This document shows, piece after piece, positions 53,566 to 62,803 of a stretch of DNA of 64,000 nucleotides (its first letter is position 1; each line of letters begins with the position of its first letter). Position numbers and translations under genes: made by a program. The notes beneath the pieces were generated by a model that was not told the DNA's origin, searched no databases, and saw only the letters and a program-made list of their open reading frames with translations. The DNA comes from Zoogloeaceae bacterium G21618-S1 (GTDB lineage Bacteria; Pseudomonadota; Gammaproteobacteria; Burkholderiales; Rhodocyclaceae). The DNA is taken from NCBI GenBank assembly GCA_027214125.1, contig JAPWHF010000011.1, positions 1 to 64,000 of the forward strand, given 5' to 3'.

Positions 53566-54420
53566 ATGATCAAGATCCTGCTCCCCCTCGGCCTCGCCTT
53601 CATCATGTTCAGCCTCGGGCTGGGCCTCAAGCTCGCCGACTTCCGTCGGGTCATGACGCGCCCCGATGCCATCGCCCTCGGCCTGCTGGCGCAAATCCTG
53701 TTGCTACCCCTCACCGCCTGGCTGATTGCCACCGGCCTCGACCTGGCCCCCGAAGCCGCCGTCGGCCTGATGATTCTCGCCGCCTGCCCGGGCGGCGTGA
53801 CGGCCGGCATGGTGACGCACCTGGCGCGGGGCGAGACCGCCTTGTCAATCAGCCTGACCGCACTCACCAGCATTGCCGCCTTCCTCACCGTACCGCTGAT
53901 TGTCGGCACCAGCCTGACCCACTTCATGGGCGCTTCGGCCAGCGTGCAATTGCCGCTCGGCCAGACTGTCGGTGGCCTGTTTCTGATCACGCTGCTGCCG
54001 GTCACCCTCGGTCTGTGGCTGGGCGAAACCGAGCGTATCGGCGTACGTCACGCCGTGGTGATTCACCGTGTCGCCACCGGGCTGTTCCTGCTGATCGTGT
54101 TGTTCACCTTCGCCAGCCAGTGGCCGGCCATGGCCAAGCACTTTCCCAGCGTCGGGCCGGCCGCGTTGCTGCTCAACCTGATCACCATGGGCACGGGCGC
54201 TGCGCTGGGCGCACTGGTGCGGCTCGACGGCGCCGGGCGCGTCGCGCTGTCCATGGAATGCGGCATGCAGAACAGTGCGCTGGGCATCACACTTGCCGTC
54301 AGCCTGCTGGCCGAACCCGCGCTGGCCGTGCCGGCCGTGATCTATGCCTTTTTGATGAACATCACCGCCTTTGCAGTGATCGCCGTCCGCCGCATGCGAC
54401 ACCAACCCGTCGCCGGCTAA
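53566..54420 (+). CDS. BASS-family (bile acid:Na+ symporter) transporter
   Basis: This is a 284-residue membrane protein with nine or ten helices. It has the BASS conserved segments CPGGVTAGMVTHLARGETALS and MECGMQNSALGI. Bacterial members move organic acids or pantoate with sodium. It lies 16 bp after menA and may be co-transcribed. The substrate is unknown. Confidence 0.88.
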   Translation: MIKILLPLGLAFIMFSLGLGLKLADFRRVMTRPDAIALGLLAQILLLPLTAWLIATGLDLAPEAAVGLMILAACPGGVTAGMVTHLARGETALSISLTALTSIAAFLTVPLIVGTSLTHFMGASASVQLPLGQTVGGLFLITLLPVTLGLWLGETERIGVRHAVVIHRVATGLFLLIVLFTFASQWPAMAKHFPSVGPAALLLNLITMGTGAALGALVRLDGAGRVALSMECGMQNSALGITLAVSLLAEPALAVPAVIYAFLMNITAFAVIAVRRMRHQPVAG

Positions 54421-54426
54421 GCGCGC

Positions 54427-55290
54427 TCAGGCCAGCCCGAGCAAGACCACGCCCATCACCATCAGCGCTGCGCCAGCCAGCCGCGACGCGCTCACCGCCT
54501 CGCGCAAGACCCGGGCGCCGATCAGCACGCCGATCAGCATCGACACCTCGCGCACCGGCGCCACATAGCTCAGCGGTGCCATCGTCATCGCCTGCAGCAC
54601 CAGCAGATAGGCCAGCGGCGAGAGCACGCCGATCAACAGGATATGGCGCAGGTTCCGCCGAATCTCCGCACGAAAGACCGCACGCCGGGCCAGCATCTGC
54701 GGCGCCAGAAAGACGGTGCGCACGACTAGGCCGAGGCTGTAATACAGGATCACCGGCACCCCAATCGCCTTGACCGCCCAGGCATCGATCAGGGTATAGC
54801 CCGCGATGCACGCACCGGTCATCAGCCCCCAGCGGATGCCTGGCAGCAAGCCCGGCGAGGCCACCACGTTGCGCACCACCCCGCCAATCAAGAACAAGCC
54901 CGCCAGCACTGCGCCAATGCCCAGCCAGCCGACAAGCGAAGGGTTTTCGCCAAACCACAGCAAGGCCCCCAGCACCGCAAACATCGGCCCGCTGCCGCGC
55001 GCCACCGGATACACCACCGAAAACTCACCAACCTGGTAACCCCGCAACAACACCAGGTTATACGCGATGTGAATCACCGCGCTCGCCGCAATCGCCAGCC
55101 AGGCTTGCGCACTGAGCGCCTGCGGCAAGTTCAGCCACAGCCAGGCGGCGACCGGAGCAGTAAGCAACACGCTGACCGTATTGAACGCCCAGATGAACAC
55201 CACCCCGCCGGCCGCCTGCTTGGCTGACAGATTCCACACGGCGTGCAACACCGCGCCGGCAATCACAAGCATCAGGGCTTCCAGGCTCAC
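54427..55290 (-). CDS. EamA/DMT-family membrane transporter
   Basis: This is a 287-residue protein with ten predicted helices in two EamA repeats, starting LEALMLVIAGAVLHAVWNLSAK and with a second repeat near VRTVFL...LREAVSASRLAGAAL. Members export amino acids or metabolites. It is convergent with the BASS gene, with 6 bp between the stops. Confidence 0.85.
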   Translation of the reverse strand: MSLEALMLVIAGAVLHAVWNLSAKQAAGGVVFIWAFNTVSVLLTAPVAAWLWLNLPQALSAQAWLAIAASAVIHIAYNLVLLRGYQVGEFSVVYPVARGSGPMFAVLGALLWFGENPSLVGWLGIGAVLAGLFLIGGVVRNVVASPGLLPGIRWGLMTGACIAGYTLIDAWAVKAIGVPVILYYSLGLVVRTVFLAPQMLARRAVFRAEIRRNLRHILLIGVLSPLAYLLVLQAMTMAPLSYVAPVREVSMLIGVLIGARVLREAVSASRLAGAALMVMGVVLLGLA

Positions 55291-55425
55291 GGTAACGATG
55301 CCTCCACGCGTTCAAATACGCTTTCGACATCATGCAGCCAGCCGCCCCAACGCGCCAGTCTCTGCGCGGCGAGCGCGCCGGCAAGCAGATAGAATGCCGC
55401 CTTTGCGCCACCGCCAGACTCGACC

Positions 55426-56343
55426 ATGCCCGCCACCATCGACGTCGTCATCCTTACCGAAGATCGCTACACCGCCCTCGCCCCGCACGACTGGTATCAA
55501 CAGCAGATCGCCACCGAGGACGGCCTGGTCGCCGACGCCCTGCGTGCCCGCGGGCTGCGCGTCGAGCGCCGCTCATGGGCCGATCCCCACATGGATTGGC
55601 GCGACACCCGCTGCGCGCTGTTTCGCAGCACCTGGGACTACTTCGACCGCTTCGACGCGTTCAGCCAATGGTTTGACAAGGCGGCGAGGCAAACACGCTT
55701 CTTCAACGACGCAGCCACGCTGCGCTGGAACATGGACAAGCGCTATCTGGCCGATCTGAGCGCGGCCGGCGTGACGATCGTGCCGACGGTGTATGTCGAT
55801 CGCGGCGACGCAGCGACACTGGCCAATATCATGAGCACGCAGGGCTGGTCCGAGGCGGTGTTCAAACCCGTGGTCTCCGGCGCGGCCCGACTCACCTACC
55901 GGATCGACACCACCAACGCCGCCGCCCATGAAGCGATCTTTGCCGACTGCGTCGCCACCGAGACGATGATGGTGCAGACCTTCGAGCCCGCCATTGTCAG
56001 CACCGGCGAACTGTCGCTGATCGTCATTGACGGCGTCACCACCCACGCCATCCGCAAGACCGCCAAAGCCGGCGATTTTCGCGTGCAGGACGACCACGGC
56101 GGTACGGTGCACCCGCACACACCGGCCGACGACGAACGCGCCTTTGCCGAGGCTGCCGTGCGCGCCTGTGCCACGCTGCCGCTCTACGCGCGGGTCGATT
56201 TCGTGCGCCACGGGCCAAACGATTTCCGGCTCATGGAGTTGGAGCTGGTCGAACCGGAGCTGTTCTTCCGCTTCCACCCGCCGGCCGCAGAGGCCCTCGC
56301 CGAGGCCATCGTCAAACGCCTGGCCAGCGCAGGCAAGGTCTGA
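55426..56343 (+). CDS. ATP-grasp-like protein
   Basis: This 305-residue protein is related to the ATP-grasp group around cycloserine synthetase DcsG and RimK-like enzymes: DRYTALAPHDWY, ALFRSTWDYFDRFDAF, NDAATLRWNMDKRYLADL, VFKPVVSGAARLTY, and RVDFVRHGPNDFRLMELELVEPELFF near the C-terminus with the metal-binding Glu residues. The reaction is an ATP-dependent carboxylate ligation, substrate unknown. It stands between a divergent EamA gene and the amino-acid transporter operon. Confidence 0.8.
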   Translation: MPATIDVVILTEDRYTALAPHDWYQQQIATEDGLVADALRARGLRVERRSWADPHMDWRDTRCALFRSTWDYFDRFDAFSQWFDKAARQTRFFNDAATLRWNMDKRYLADLSAAGVTIVPTVYVDRGDAATLANIMSTQGWSEAVFKPVVSGAARLTYRIDTTNAAAHEAIFADCVATETMMVQTFEPAIVSTGELSLIVIDGVTTHAIRKTAKAGDFRVQDDHGGTVHPHTPADDERAFAEAAVRACATLPLYARVDFVRHGPNDFRLMELELVEPELFFRFHPPAAEALAEAIVKRLASAGKV

Positions 56344-56368
56344 GGGCAAGAATCAATTTTTGCCAGAA

Positions 56369-56404
56369 CGCCGAATTTCGACGGCTTTTTCCCGGAATTC
56401 GGCG
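56369..56404 (+). terminator. Hairpin after the ATP-grasp gene
   Basis: CGCCGAATT and AATTCGGCG form a perfect 9-bp stem with an 18-base T-rich loop, and a GCGCGTTTTTCCC stretch follows ten bases on. A terminator is likely but the spacing is not classical. Confidence 0.45.
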
Positions 56405-56535
56405 ATCCCCGCGCGTTTTTCCCTTTCAGCCAGCCCCACATTGAACCGATCGTGCGATCCTGCGATCATGCGGCCCACGCGCCGCCGCCCACAAGGCCAA
56501 AGCGGCTGACTCGAACAAGACGGGAGGAGACACCC

Positions 56536-57327
56536 ATGATCCGACGCATCTGCCTGATGGCCGCACTGGCCTTCCTCAGCCATAACGCCCTGGCCAAAGA
56601 CTGGACCAAGATCCGTTTCGCCACCGAAGGCGCCTACCCCCCGTTCAACATGACCGCGCCCGACGGCACGGTGCAGGGCTTTGATGTAGACGTCGCCAAC
56701 GCGCTATGCAAGCAGATGCAGGCCGAGTGCAGCTGGGTCAAGCAGGAGTGGGACGGCATGATCCCGGCGCTGATGGGTCGCAAGTTCGACGCCATCGCCG
56801 CCTCCATGTCGATCACCGAAGACCGCAAGAAAAAGGTCGATTTCTCCGACAAGTACTACGCCACCCCACTGGGCCTGGTGGCCGCCAAGGGCAGCGCACT
56901 GCGCCCCGACCTCGCCCTGCTCAAAGGCAAGCGCATCGGCGTGCAGCGCGGCACCGTGGCCGACAACTTCGCCACCCGTTTCTGGGCTAGCGAGGGTGTT
57001 GAGGTGATCCGCTACGGCAAACAGGAAGAGGTCTATCTCGACCTGGCCGCCGGCCGTCTCGACGCCACCTGGGTGGACGCGCTCGAAGCCGAGGGCGGCT
57101 TCCTGACCAAACCGACCGGAGAAGGCTATGCCTTTGCCGGGCCGACCATCTTCGGCCGCAACGCCGACGAGAAAGCCGTGATCGGGGAAGGCGTAGGCGT
57201 GGCCGTGCGCAAGAAAGACACCGAGCTAAAAGGCAAGCTCAACAAGGCGCTGGCCGAGATCCGCGCCAACGGCACCTATGACGCCATCCGCAAGAAGTAC
57301 TTCTCCCAGGACATCTACGGCGAATGA
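56536..57327 (+). CDS. Basic amino acid ABC transporter substrate-binding protein
   Basis: This 263-residue protein has a signal peptide (cut near ALA-KD, about residue 20). It has the HisJ/ArgT fold: IRFATEGAYPPFNM, GFDVDVANALCKQM, ITEDRKKKVDFSDKYY, and IRKKYFSQDIYG. It binds lysine, arginine, ornithine or histidine in the periplasm. GGGAGGAGA precedes the ATG. It is the first of the HisJQMP-type set. Confidence 0.9.
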   Translation: MIRRICLMAALAFLSHNALAKDWTKIRFATEGAYPPFNMTAPDGTVQGFDVDVANALCKQMQAECSWVKQEWDGMIPALMGRKFDAIAASMSITEDRKKKVDFSDKYYATPLGLVAAKGSALRPDLALLKGKRIGVQRGTVADNFATRFWASEGVEVIRYGKQEEVYLDLAAGRLDATWVDALEAEGGFLTKPTGEGYAFAGPTIFGRNADEKAVIGEGVGVAVRKKDTELKGKLNKALAEIRANGTYDAIRKKYFSQDIYGE

Positions 57328-57393
57328 GCCACGCGCTGTCCGCCACTCGGCTGACCGATCGCCCCGCGCCCGCGGGGCGTGATCGTTAACCCC

Positions 57394-58080
57394 ATGCTCC
57401 ACGGCTACGCCGCTTCGCTGCTCGACGGCGCCTGGCTCACCTTCCAGGTCGCCGTGCTCTCGCTCGTGCTGGCGCTGACGCTCGGCCTGGCCGGCGCGTC
57501 GGCCAAACTGTCGAAACTGCGCCTGCTGCGCGCACCGGCGGTGGCCTACACCACCATCGTGCGCGGCATCCCCGACCTGGTCATGATGCTGCTGGTGTTT
57601 TACGGCGGGCAGATGCTCATCAACATCGCCACCGACGCGCTCGAATGGGACTATGTCGACGTCAATCCCTTCGTCGCTGGCGTGGCCACGCTGGGCTTCA
57701 TTTTCGGCGCCTACTTCACCGAGACCTTCCGCGGCGCTTTCCTCGCCGTACCGGCCGGTCAGCTCGAAGCCGGCGCCGCCTACGGCATGAGCCGCTGGCA
57801 GATCTTCAGCCGCATCCTCTTCCCGCAGATGCTGCGCCACGCCCTGCCGGGCCTGGGCAATAACTGGCAGGTGATGCAAAAGAGCACCGCGCTGGTGTCC
57901 ATCATCGGCTTGTCGGACATCACCTGGCTGGCCGATCAGGCCGGTCGCAGCACCCACCAGCCCTTTTTGTTCTACGCCGTGGTGTGTGCGTTCTACCTCG
58001 CCATGACCGCGCTGTCGTCGGTGGTCTTCAATCACCTCGAACGCCGCTACTCGGTCGGTGTGCGCCGGAGCGCGGCATGA
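57394..58080 (+). CDS. hisQ: Basic amino acid ABC transporter permease HisQ-like
   Basis: This 228-residue permease aligns with E. coli HisQ from the start (MLHGYAASLLDGA), so ATG 57394 was chosen over an in-frame GTG at 57379. It has five helices, IRGIPDLVMMLLVFYGGQ, YFTETFRGAF and the EAA-like loop VPAGQLEAGAAYGMSRWQIFSRI. Its stop overlaps the next ATG (ATGA). Confidence 0.9.
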   Translation: MLHGYAASLLDGAWLTFQVAVLSLVLALTLGLAGASAKLSKLRLLRAPAVAYTTIVRGIPDLVMMLLVFYGGQMLINIATDALEWDYVDVNPFVAGVATLGFIFGAYFTETFRGAFLAVPAGQLEAGAAYGMSRWQIFSRILFPQMLRHALPGLGNNWQVMQKSTALVSIIGLSDITWLADQAGRSTHQPFLFYAVVCAFYLAMTALSSVVFNHLERRYSVGVRRSAA

Positions 58081-58805
58081 TCGAGTGGAGCGTGATCACC
58101 GACAGCCTGCCGCAATACGCCAGCGGTCTATGGCTCACCGCCCAGCTCACCGTGCTGTCGCTAGCCGCCGGCTTGATGATGGCCATTCCGCTGTCGGTGA
58201 TGCGGATCTCGCGCAAGCGCCTGGTCGCCGGTCCGGTATGGGCCTTCACCTATTTCTTCCGCGGCACCCCGATGCTGGTGCAATTGCTGCTGATCTACTA
58301 CGGCCTCGGCCAGTTTGAGTGGATTCAGGGGCAGTGGCAGGCCGACAACACCTTCTGGCTGATCTTCCGCGAACCCTATGGTTGCGCGCTCGTAACCTTC
58401 ACGCTCAACACCTGCGCCTACACCACCGAGATTCTCGCCGGTGCGCTGCGCACCACACCGCACGGCGAAATCGAAGCCGCCCAGGCCTGTGGCATGAGCC
58501 GCGTCACGATGCTGCGGCGCATCCTGATTCCGGGCGCGCTGCGCCGGGCGTTGCCGGCATACAGTAACGAGGCCATCTTCATGCTGCACGGCACGGCAAT
58601 TGCCTCGACCGTCACGCTGATGGACCTGACCGGCGCGGCGCGCAACGCCTACTCGCAACACTTCGCCCCATTCGAAGCCTTCATCTTTGCCGGCCTGCTC
58701 TACCTCACGCTGACCTTCGCCCTGGTCGGCCTGTTTCGCCTCGCCGAGCGGCGCTATCTGGCGCACCTGCAGCCGCGCAAGGCGATCAAAGGACCCACCA
58801 CATGA
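58077..58805 (+). CDS. hisM: Basic amino acid ABC transporter permease HisM-like
   Basis: This 242-residue permease matches His[61 protein letters not shown] and [18 protein letters not shown]. It pairs with HisQ to form the channel. It overlaps hisQ and hisP by 4 bp each. Confidence 0.92.
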   Translation: MIEWSVITDSLPQYASGLWLTAQLTVLSLAAGLMMAIPLSVMRISRKRLVAGPVWAFTYFFRGTPMLVQLLLIYYGLGQFEWIQGQWQADNTFWLIFREPYGCALVTFTLNTCAYTTEILAGALRTTPHGEIEAAQACGMSRVTMLRRILIPGALRRALPAYSNEAIFMLHGTAIASTVTLMDLTGAARNAYSQHFAPFEAFIFAGLLYLTLTFALVGLFRLAERRYLAHLQPRKAIKGPTT

Positions 58806-59566
58806 CCCAGCTCACCGTCGAAGACCTGCACAAGCGCTATGGCGACCACGAGGTGCTCAAGGGCGTCTCGCTGTCGGCCGAAGCGGGCGACGTGATCACC
58901 ATCATCGGCTCGTCGGGCTCGGGAAAGAGCACCTTCCTGCGTTGCATCAACTTCCTCGAGCAACCCGACGCCGGTCGCATTCATGTCGCCGGCGAAGAGA
59001 TCCGCCTGGTGCGTGGCGGCGACGGCCATCTGAAGGTCGCCGACGCCAAACAGCTCCAACGCCTGCGCACCCGGCTGGCGATGGTGTTTCAGCACTTCAA
59101 TCTTTGGGCCCACATGACGGTGATTGAAAACGTCATGGAGGCGCCGGTGCATGTGCTCGGCCTGAGCAAAGCCGAAGCCCGCGAACGCGCCGAGGCGTAT
59201 CTCGACAAGGTGGGCATCGCCAAATTCCGCGACGCCTACCCGGCGCACATGTCGGGTGGTCAGCAGCAGCGCGTGGCGATTGCCCGCGCACTGGCCATGG
59301 AGCCGGCGGTGCTGCTGTTTGACGAGCCGACCTCGGCGCTGGACCCGGAGCTGGTCGGCGAAGTGCTCAAGGTGATGCGCGCGCTGGCCGAGGAAGGCCG
59401 CACCATGGTGGTGGTGACCCACGAAATGGGCTTTGCCCGCGAGGTGTCCAGCCAGGTGGTGTTTCTGCATCAGGGCCTGGCCGAAGAGGTCGGCGCCCCG
59501 GCGGCGGTGTTCGACCAACCGCGCAGCGAGCGGCTGCGCCAGTTTTTGTCGGGCAGCCTGAAGTAA
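58802..59566 (+). CDS. hisP: Basic amino acid ABC transporter ATPase HisP-like
   Basis: This 254-residue ATPase has Walker [10 protein letters not shown] (about 37-45), MVFQHFNLW, signature MSGGQQQR, Walker [13 protein letters not shown] and switch VTHEM. The insertion between Walker A and Q-loop ([15 protein letters not shown]) is the HisP type. It completes the importer encoded from 56536. Confidence 0.93.
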   Translation: MTQLTVEDLHKRYGDHEVLKGVSLSAEAGDVITIIGSSGSGKSTFLRCINFLEQPDAGRIHVAGEEIRLVRGGDGHLKVADAKQLQRLRTRLAMVFQHFNLWAHMTVIENVMEAPVHVLGLSKAEARERAEAYLDKVGIAKFRDAYPAHMSGGQQQRVAIARALAMEPAVLLFDEPTSALDPELVGEVLKVMRALAEEGRTMVVVTHEMGFAREVSSQVVFLHQGLAEEVGAPAAVFDQPRSERLRQFLSGSLK

Positions 59567-59580
59567 GCCTGGCGACGTCA

Positions 59581-59614
59581 GCCAAAGCCGCTGTCAGCTG
59601 ACGGCGGGCTTGGC
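59581..59614. terminator. Long inverted repeat between convergent genes
   Basis: A 34-bp near-perfect inverted repeat centred on CAGCTG (GCCAAAGCCGC.../...GCGGGCTTGGC, two or three mismatches in 17 pairs) lies after hisP and covers the stop of the kinase gene. It has no T-run. It probably ends transcription from both sides. Confidence 0.55.
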
Positions 59615-60898
59615 AGACGGGTAGTGTAGCGGCAGCCAGATCTTGAACTCGGTGCCTTCGCCGAGCTTGCTGTCAACCACGATGCGTCCGCCGTGACGCT
59701 CGATGATGCTGTAGGACACGGACAAGCCCAGGCCCGTCCCGGTGCCCACCGGTTTCGTGGTGTAGAACGGGTCGAAGATGCGCTTGAGCACATCGGGCGG
59801 GATGCCGGCGCCGGTGTCGCGCACCGCGACAAACACCTGCTCGCCCTCGGTGCCGGTGCTCACCGTGATCGTGCCGTGCTCGGCAATGGCCTGCGCGGCG
59901 TTGACGACGAGATTCATGAACACCTGATTGAGCTGCGAGGCCACACATTCGACCTCGGGCAACTCGCCATACTGCTTGACCACCTCGGCCTTGTATTTGA
60001 TTTCGTTGGCGACCACGTTGAGCGTGGTGTCCAGGCAGTGATGCAGGTCGGCCCAGGCCGCCTCGCTCTCGCCCATCCGCGAGAAGTCCTTCAGGTCCTG
60101 CACGATCTTCTTCACCCGGTCGAGGCCGTCGCGGCTCTCGGTCACCAGACTGACCAGATCCTCGCGCAGGTAGTCGAGATCGACGCCCTTGATCTGCGTG
60201 TCGATCGTGGTCCGCAACGCCTCGGGCAACTGGTCATGCGCCCCCGTGTAGGCATCGAGCACCACCATCAGTTCATCCACATAGCCGGCGAGCGTGCCGA
60301 GGTTGGAATTGACGAAGCCGATCGGGTTGTTGATTTCATGCGCCACGCCGGCCGCGAGCTGGCCAATGGAGGCGAGCTTTTCGGATTGCAGCAGCTGATT
60401 CTGCGCCTGCGCCAGCTCACCGATCAGCTTGCGCTGCTCGGCTTTTTCGCGCTCGACCTCGGCCATGCTGGCCGCCAGCTCTTCGTGGGCGATCGCGGTG
60501 TCGGTGACGTCCTGTACCGTCACGCACACCTGCACCACCTCGCCCGCGTCGTTCTTGACCGGCAAGAAGGTGCAGTTCTGTCGCATGGCGTCCACGCCAC
60601 CGGTGATCGGGCGATTGTGGTCGAAACGGAACAAATAGGGGCGTTGCGTCCACGACGTAAACGCGTAGTTGCGCAGCGCCTGCACATGACGCACCTTGCG
60701 CTCCAGCCAGGCCCGAGGCAGTTCGGGAAACACCTCGAACAGATTGCAGCCCAGCACATCCGCTGCCGAATGCCGGCTATGCGTGGCCATGAAACGATTC
60801 CACAGCGTGACCTGAAACTCGGCATCCACGGCAAAGACCCCGATTTCGACCCGGTCGGCGATGAATCCGCCCAGTTCGCCGTGGGTCAGCTCGGTCAT
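59594..60898 (-). CDS. PAS-domain histidine kinase
   Basis: This is a 434-residue soluble kinase. It has an N-terminal PAS domain (about 10-125: [21 protein letters not shown] and [23 protein letters not shown]), a short coiled coil (about 135-165), an HK domain with [11 protein letters not shown] (His about 189), and HATPase ([28 protein letters not shown]). It has no membrane segment. It is the last gene of the operon with a CheY-like receiver and a CheC-like phosphatase, 1 bp after the latter. Confidence 0.9.
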   Translation of the reverse strand: MTELTHGELGGFIADRVEIGVFAVDAEFQVTLWNRFMATHSRHSAADVLGCNLFEVFPELPRAWLERKVRHVQALRNYAFTSWTQRPYLFRFDHNRPITGGVDAMRQNCTFLPVKNDAGEVVQVCVTVQDVTDTAIAHEELAASMAEVEREKAEQRKLIGELAQAQNQLLQSEKLASIGQLAAGVAHEINNPIGFVNSNLGTLAGYVDELMVVLDAYTGAHDQLPEALRTTIDTQIKGVDLDYLREDLVSLVTESRDGLDRVKKIVQDLKDFSRMGESEAAWADLHHCLDTTLNVVANEIKYKAEVVKQYGELPEVECVASQLNQVFMNLVVNAAQAIAEHGTITVSTGTEGEQVFVAVRDTGAGIPPDVLKRIFDPFYTTKPVGTGTGLGLSVSYSIIERHGGRIVVDSKLGEGTEFKIWLPLHYPSAKPAVS

Positions 60899-60899
60899 G

Positions 60900-61511
60900 T
60901 CACAGGCTCGCCAGGAAACGGTCGATCGCGTCGCGCAGCACCAGAATCTGATCCTCAGGCAGCAGCATGATCAGGTGGCAGGCAAAGGAGCGCTTCTCGA
61001 GGCTGAAGTTCACCTCGACAAACAAGGCGCAGGGCGAATCCATACGGCTCACATCCAGCAAACTGACCACCTCGACCTCGGTAGCCATCAGCGAAGGCGC
61101 CGAAAAGCCCATCTCGGCGCTGATCTGCTCGGCCAGTCCGCCCAGGCAGGCGCCGACCAACACGTTGCTCACATCGAGCAACAGCTCGCGCTCGGTGGCT
61201 TCGTCGGGCACCTCGTCATAGCCCATGAGATCGGCCAGTTCGCGACAATGCGCGACGCCATAGACCACCACCGCTTCGCCACGCAGATCGCCATGAAAGC
61301 CCTGGCGTACGGCCGTCACCTTCTCAGGCCCGACGATACGCTCGAGCGCGGGGGGAATCAGACTGGGCTTGAGCACCAGAATCCGCGGCACCGATAGCTG
61401 AACAAACTCGCCCAGCACTGCCGCCACCGAGGCACCCGCCTGCCCCATGCCGATGTTGGTCAATTCCTGCAGCGCGTCGCGCTGATCTTCGGAAAACAGG
61501 GCGGTCGTCAT
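60900..61511 (-). CDS. CheC-like phosphatase
   Basis: This 203-residue protein has the two CheC/CheX-type helices: ELTNIGMGQAGASVA (Glu16-x-x-Asn19) and LLLDVSNVLVGACLGGLAEQI (Asp-x-x-Asn). Such residues dephosphorylate CheY-P. A chemotaxis core is absent here. Its ATG overlaps the stop of the CheY-like receiver gene, so the receiver is its likely substrate. Confidence 0.85.
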   Translation of the reverse strand: MTTALFSEDQRDALQELTNIGMGQAGASVAAVLGEFVQLSVPRILVLKPSLIPPALERIVGPEKVTAVRQGFHGDLRGEAVVVYGVAHCRELADLMGYDEVPDEATERELLLDVSNVLVGACLGGLAEQISAEMGFSAPSLMATEVEVVSLLDVSRMDSPCALFVEVNFSLEKRSFACHLIMLLPEDQILVLRDAIDRFLASL

Positions 61512-61876
61512 AGGGCGACTCCGTACTCACGCAGCACGACGCCCAGTTTCTCGGCATCCACCGGCTTTTTGACGAAAGCGATCGCACCGAGCCGCTTGAC
61601 GCGCTCCTGCGCCTCCGGCTGGATGTCGGCCGACACCACCACCACCAGACAATTGAGACCCTCGGCCCGCAGCGTTTCGAGCACCTGAAAGCCGTCCATC
61701 TCGGGCATGGTCAGATCCAGAAACATCAGATCCACATCACCCTGACGATACGCCGCCAGCGCCTCAAGCCCATTCGTGGCCTGACGCACTTCGACGTCCC
61801 AGGTCGCGGGCAAGGAGCGAATGAGCATCTTGCGCGCCATGGCCGAATCGTCCACCACCAACACCGTCGACGCCAT
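61508..61876 (-). CDS. CheY-like response regulator
   Basis: This is a 122-residue single receiver domain. The acidic pair is VDDS (about 8-11), the phosphorylated Asp is in FLDLTMPEMDG, and Thr/Lys switch positions are VVVSAD and FVKKPVD. There is no output domain. AGGAGG precedes ATG 61876. It is the first gene of the operon receiver, CheC-like, PAS kinase. Confidence 0.9.
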   Translation of the reverse strand: MASTVLVVDDSAMARKMLIRSLPATWDVEVRQATNGLEALAAYRQGDVDLMFLDLTMPEMDGFQVLETLRAEGLNCLVVVVSADIQPEAQERVKRLGAIAFVKKPVDAEKLGVVLREYGVAL

Positions 61877-61972
61877 CAAAACCTCCTTTGCCTGATCGAA
61901 TCCGGCGCGCCGCGATACGCGCACCATCATCCGTGTCGCACAGATCAGACTACGGCGAACATTTGACCGACT

Positions 61973-62803
61973 TTAGATCGAATCCGAGACGATGCCAGTC
62001 AAGCTGTCGCGCAAGGGCACCACGCCCAGGCGACGCAGGTAGCGACTGCGATAGAACCGCCCGCCCCGGCCGAGCCGGAACACCTGACCCGCGGGAGCAT
62101 ACGCCGGCAAGCTCACGCCATCGGCGAGCAGCCCCGTACGAACGTGCCGCCAGTAGTCGGGCAAATCGATGTGGCCGCACTTGAGCGCTGGCGGCATGAT
62201 GAACACCGTTTTGCCAAGCCGCTGCTGTGCCACCAGTTGCTGCACCTCCCAGCGTGTTTCGCCCTGATCGCTCGGCATCATCACGATCCAGCGCGCCCGT
62301 TCAATCAGCAATTGAAACATGGGCTTCCACACCGCATCGGCCACCGCAATCCGGCCCGCACCCATCGCCTCGCCCGGGCGCCCCAGGGCCAGCAAGGGCA
62401 AATCAGGCGACAGCGCCGCGGCAAGCACCCGCTCGAACTCCATCTCGGCTTCATGCGCGTAGTAGCGGGGCATGAAGGGCAGGCCGCGCAGGCGACGATT
62501 GCTCACCATCAGCCGGCCAGTCACCGAAAACGGTCGCAAATAGACCGCAAAAGGCGGCACCTCTGCATCGTCCGGTGCATTGAGCAGTTGAAGCAGCACT
62601 GCCTCGGCCCGGCGGTCGCGCAGCCGCTGCGTCCACCACCGGTCCAGCGCCGCCAGCACGCGCCCGGTCAGGAAAAAACCGGCGCTACCAATTGTCGCCA
62701 TCGACGCCGACAGTCCATCGCCGGTCACGCTGCCGCGACTGAGCAGGTGCAGCAGCACCACCAACGCCGCCAACAGATTGCAATAGCGCACCAGCACGCT
62801 CAT
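61973..62803 (-). CDS. Membrane protein with a YLRPF-type (possibly TIR-like) domain
   Basis: This is a 276-residue protein with two membrane helices at the start (about 5-22 and 35-55). The soluble part has AVYLRPFSVTGRL, FERVLAAAL, LLALGRPGEAMGAGR, ARWIVMMPSDQGETRWEVQQL and TVFIMPP. This order of blocks (LRPF, a GRPGE loop, a WE pair in a helix) is one seen in membrane proteins whose soluble part resembles TIR-like folds. I cannot confirm that by eye. GGGAGG lies before ATG 62803, which overlaps the previous stop (ATGA). Confidence 0.55.
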   Translation of the reverse strand: MSVLVRYCNLLAALVVLLHLLSRGSVTGDGLSASMATIGSAGFFLTGRVLAALDRWWTQRLRDRRAEAVLLQLLNAPDDAEVPPFAVYLRPFSVTGRLMVSNRRLRGLPFMPRYYAHEAEMEFERVLAAALSPDLPLLALGRPGEAMGAGRIAVADAVWKPMFQLLIERARWIVMMPSDQGETRWEVQQLVAQQRLGKTVFIMPPALKCGHIDLPDYWRHVRTGLLADGVSLPAYAPAGQVFRLGRGGRFYRSRYLRRLGVVPLRDSLTGIVSDSI

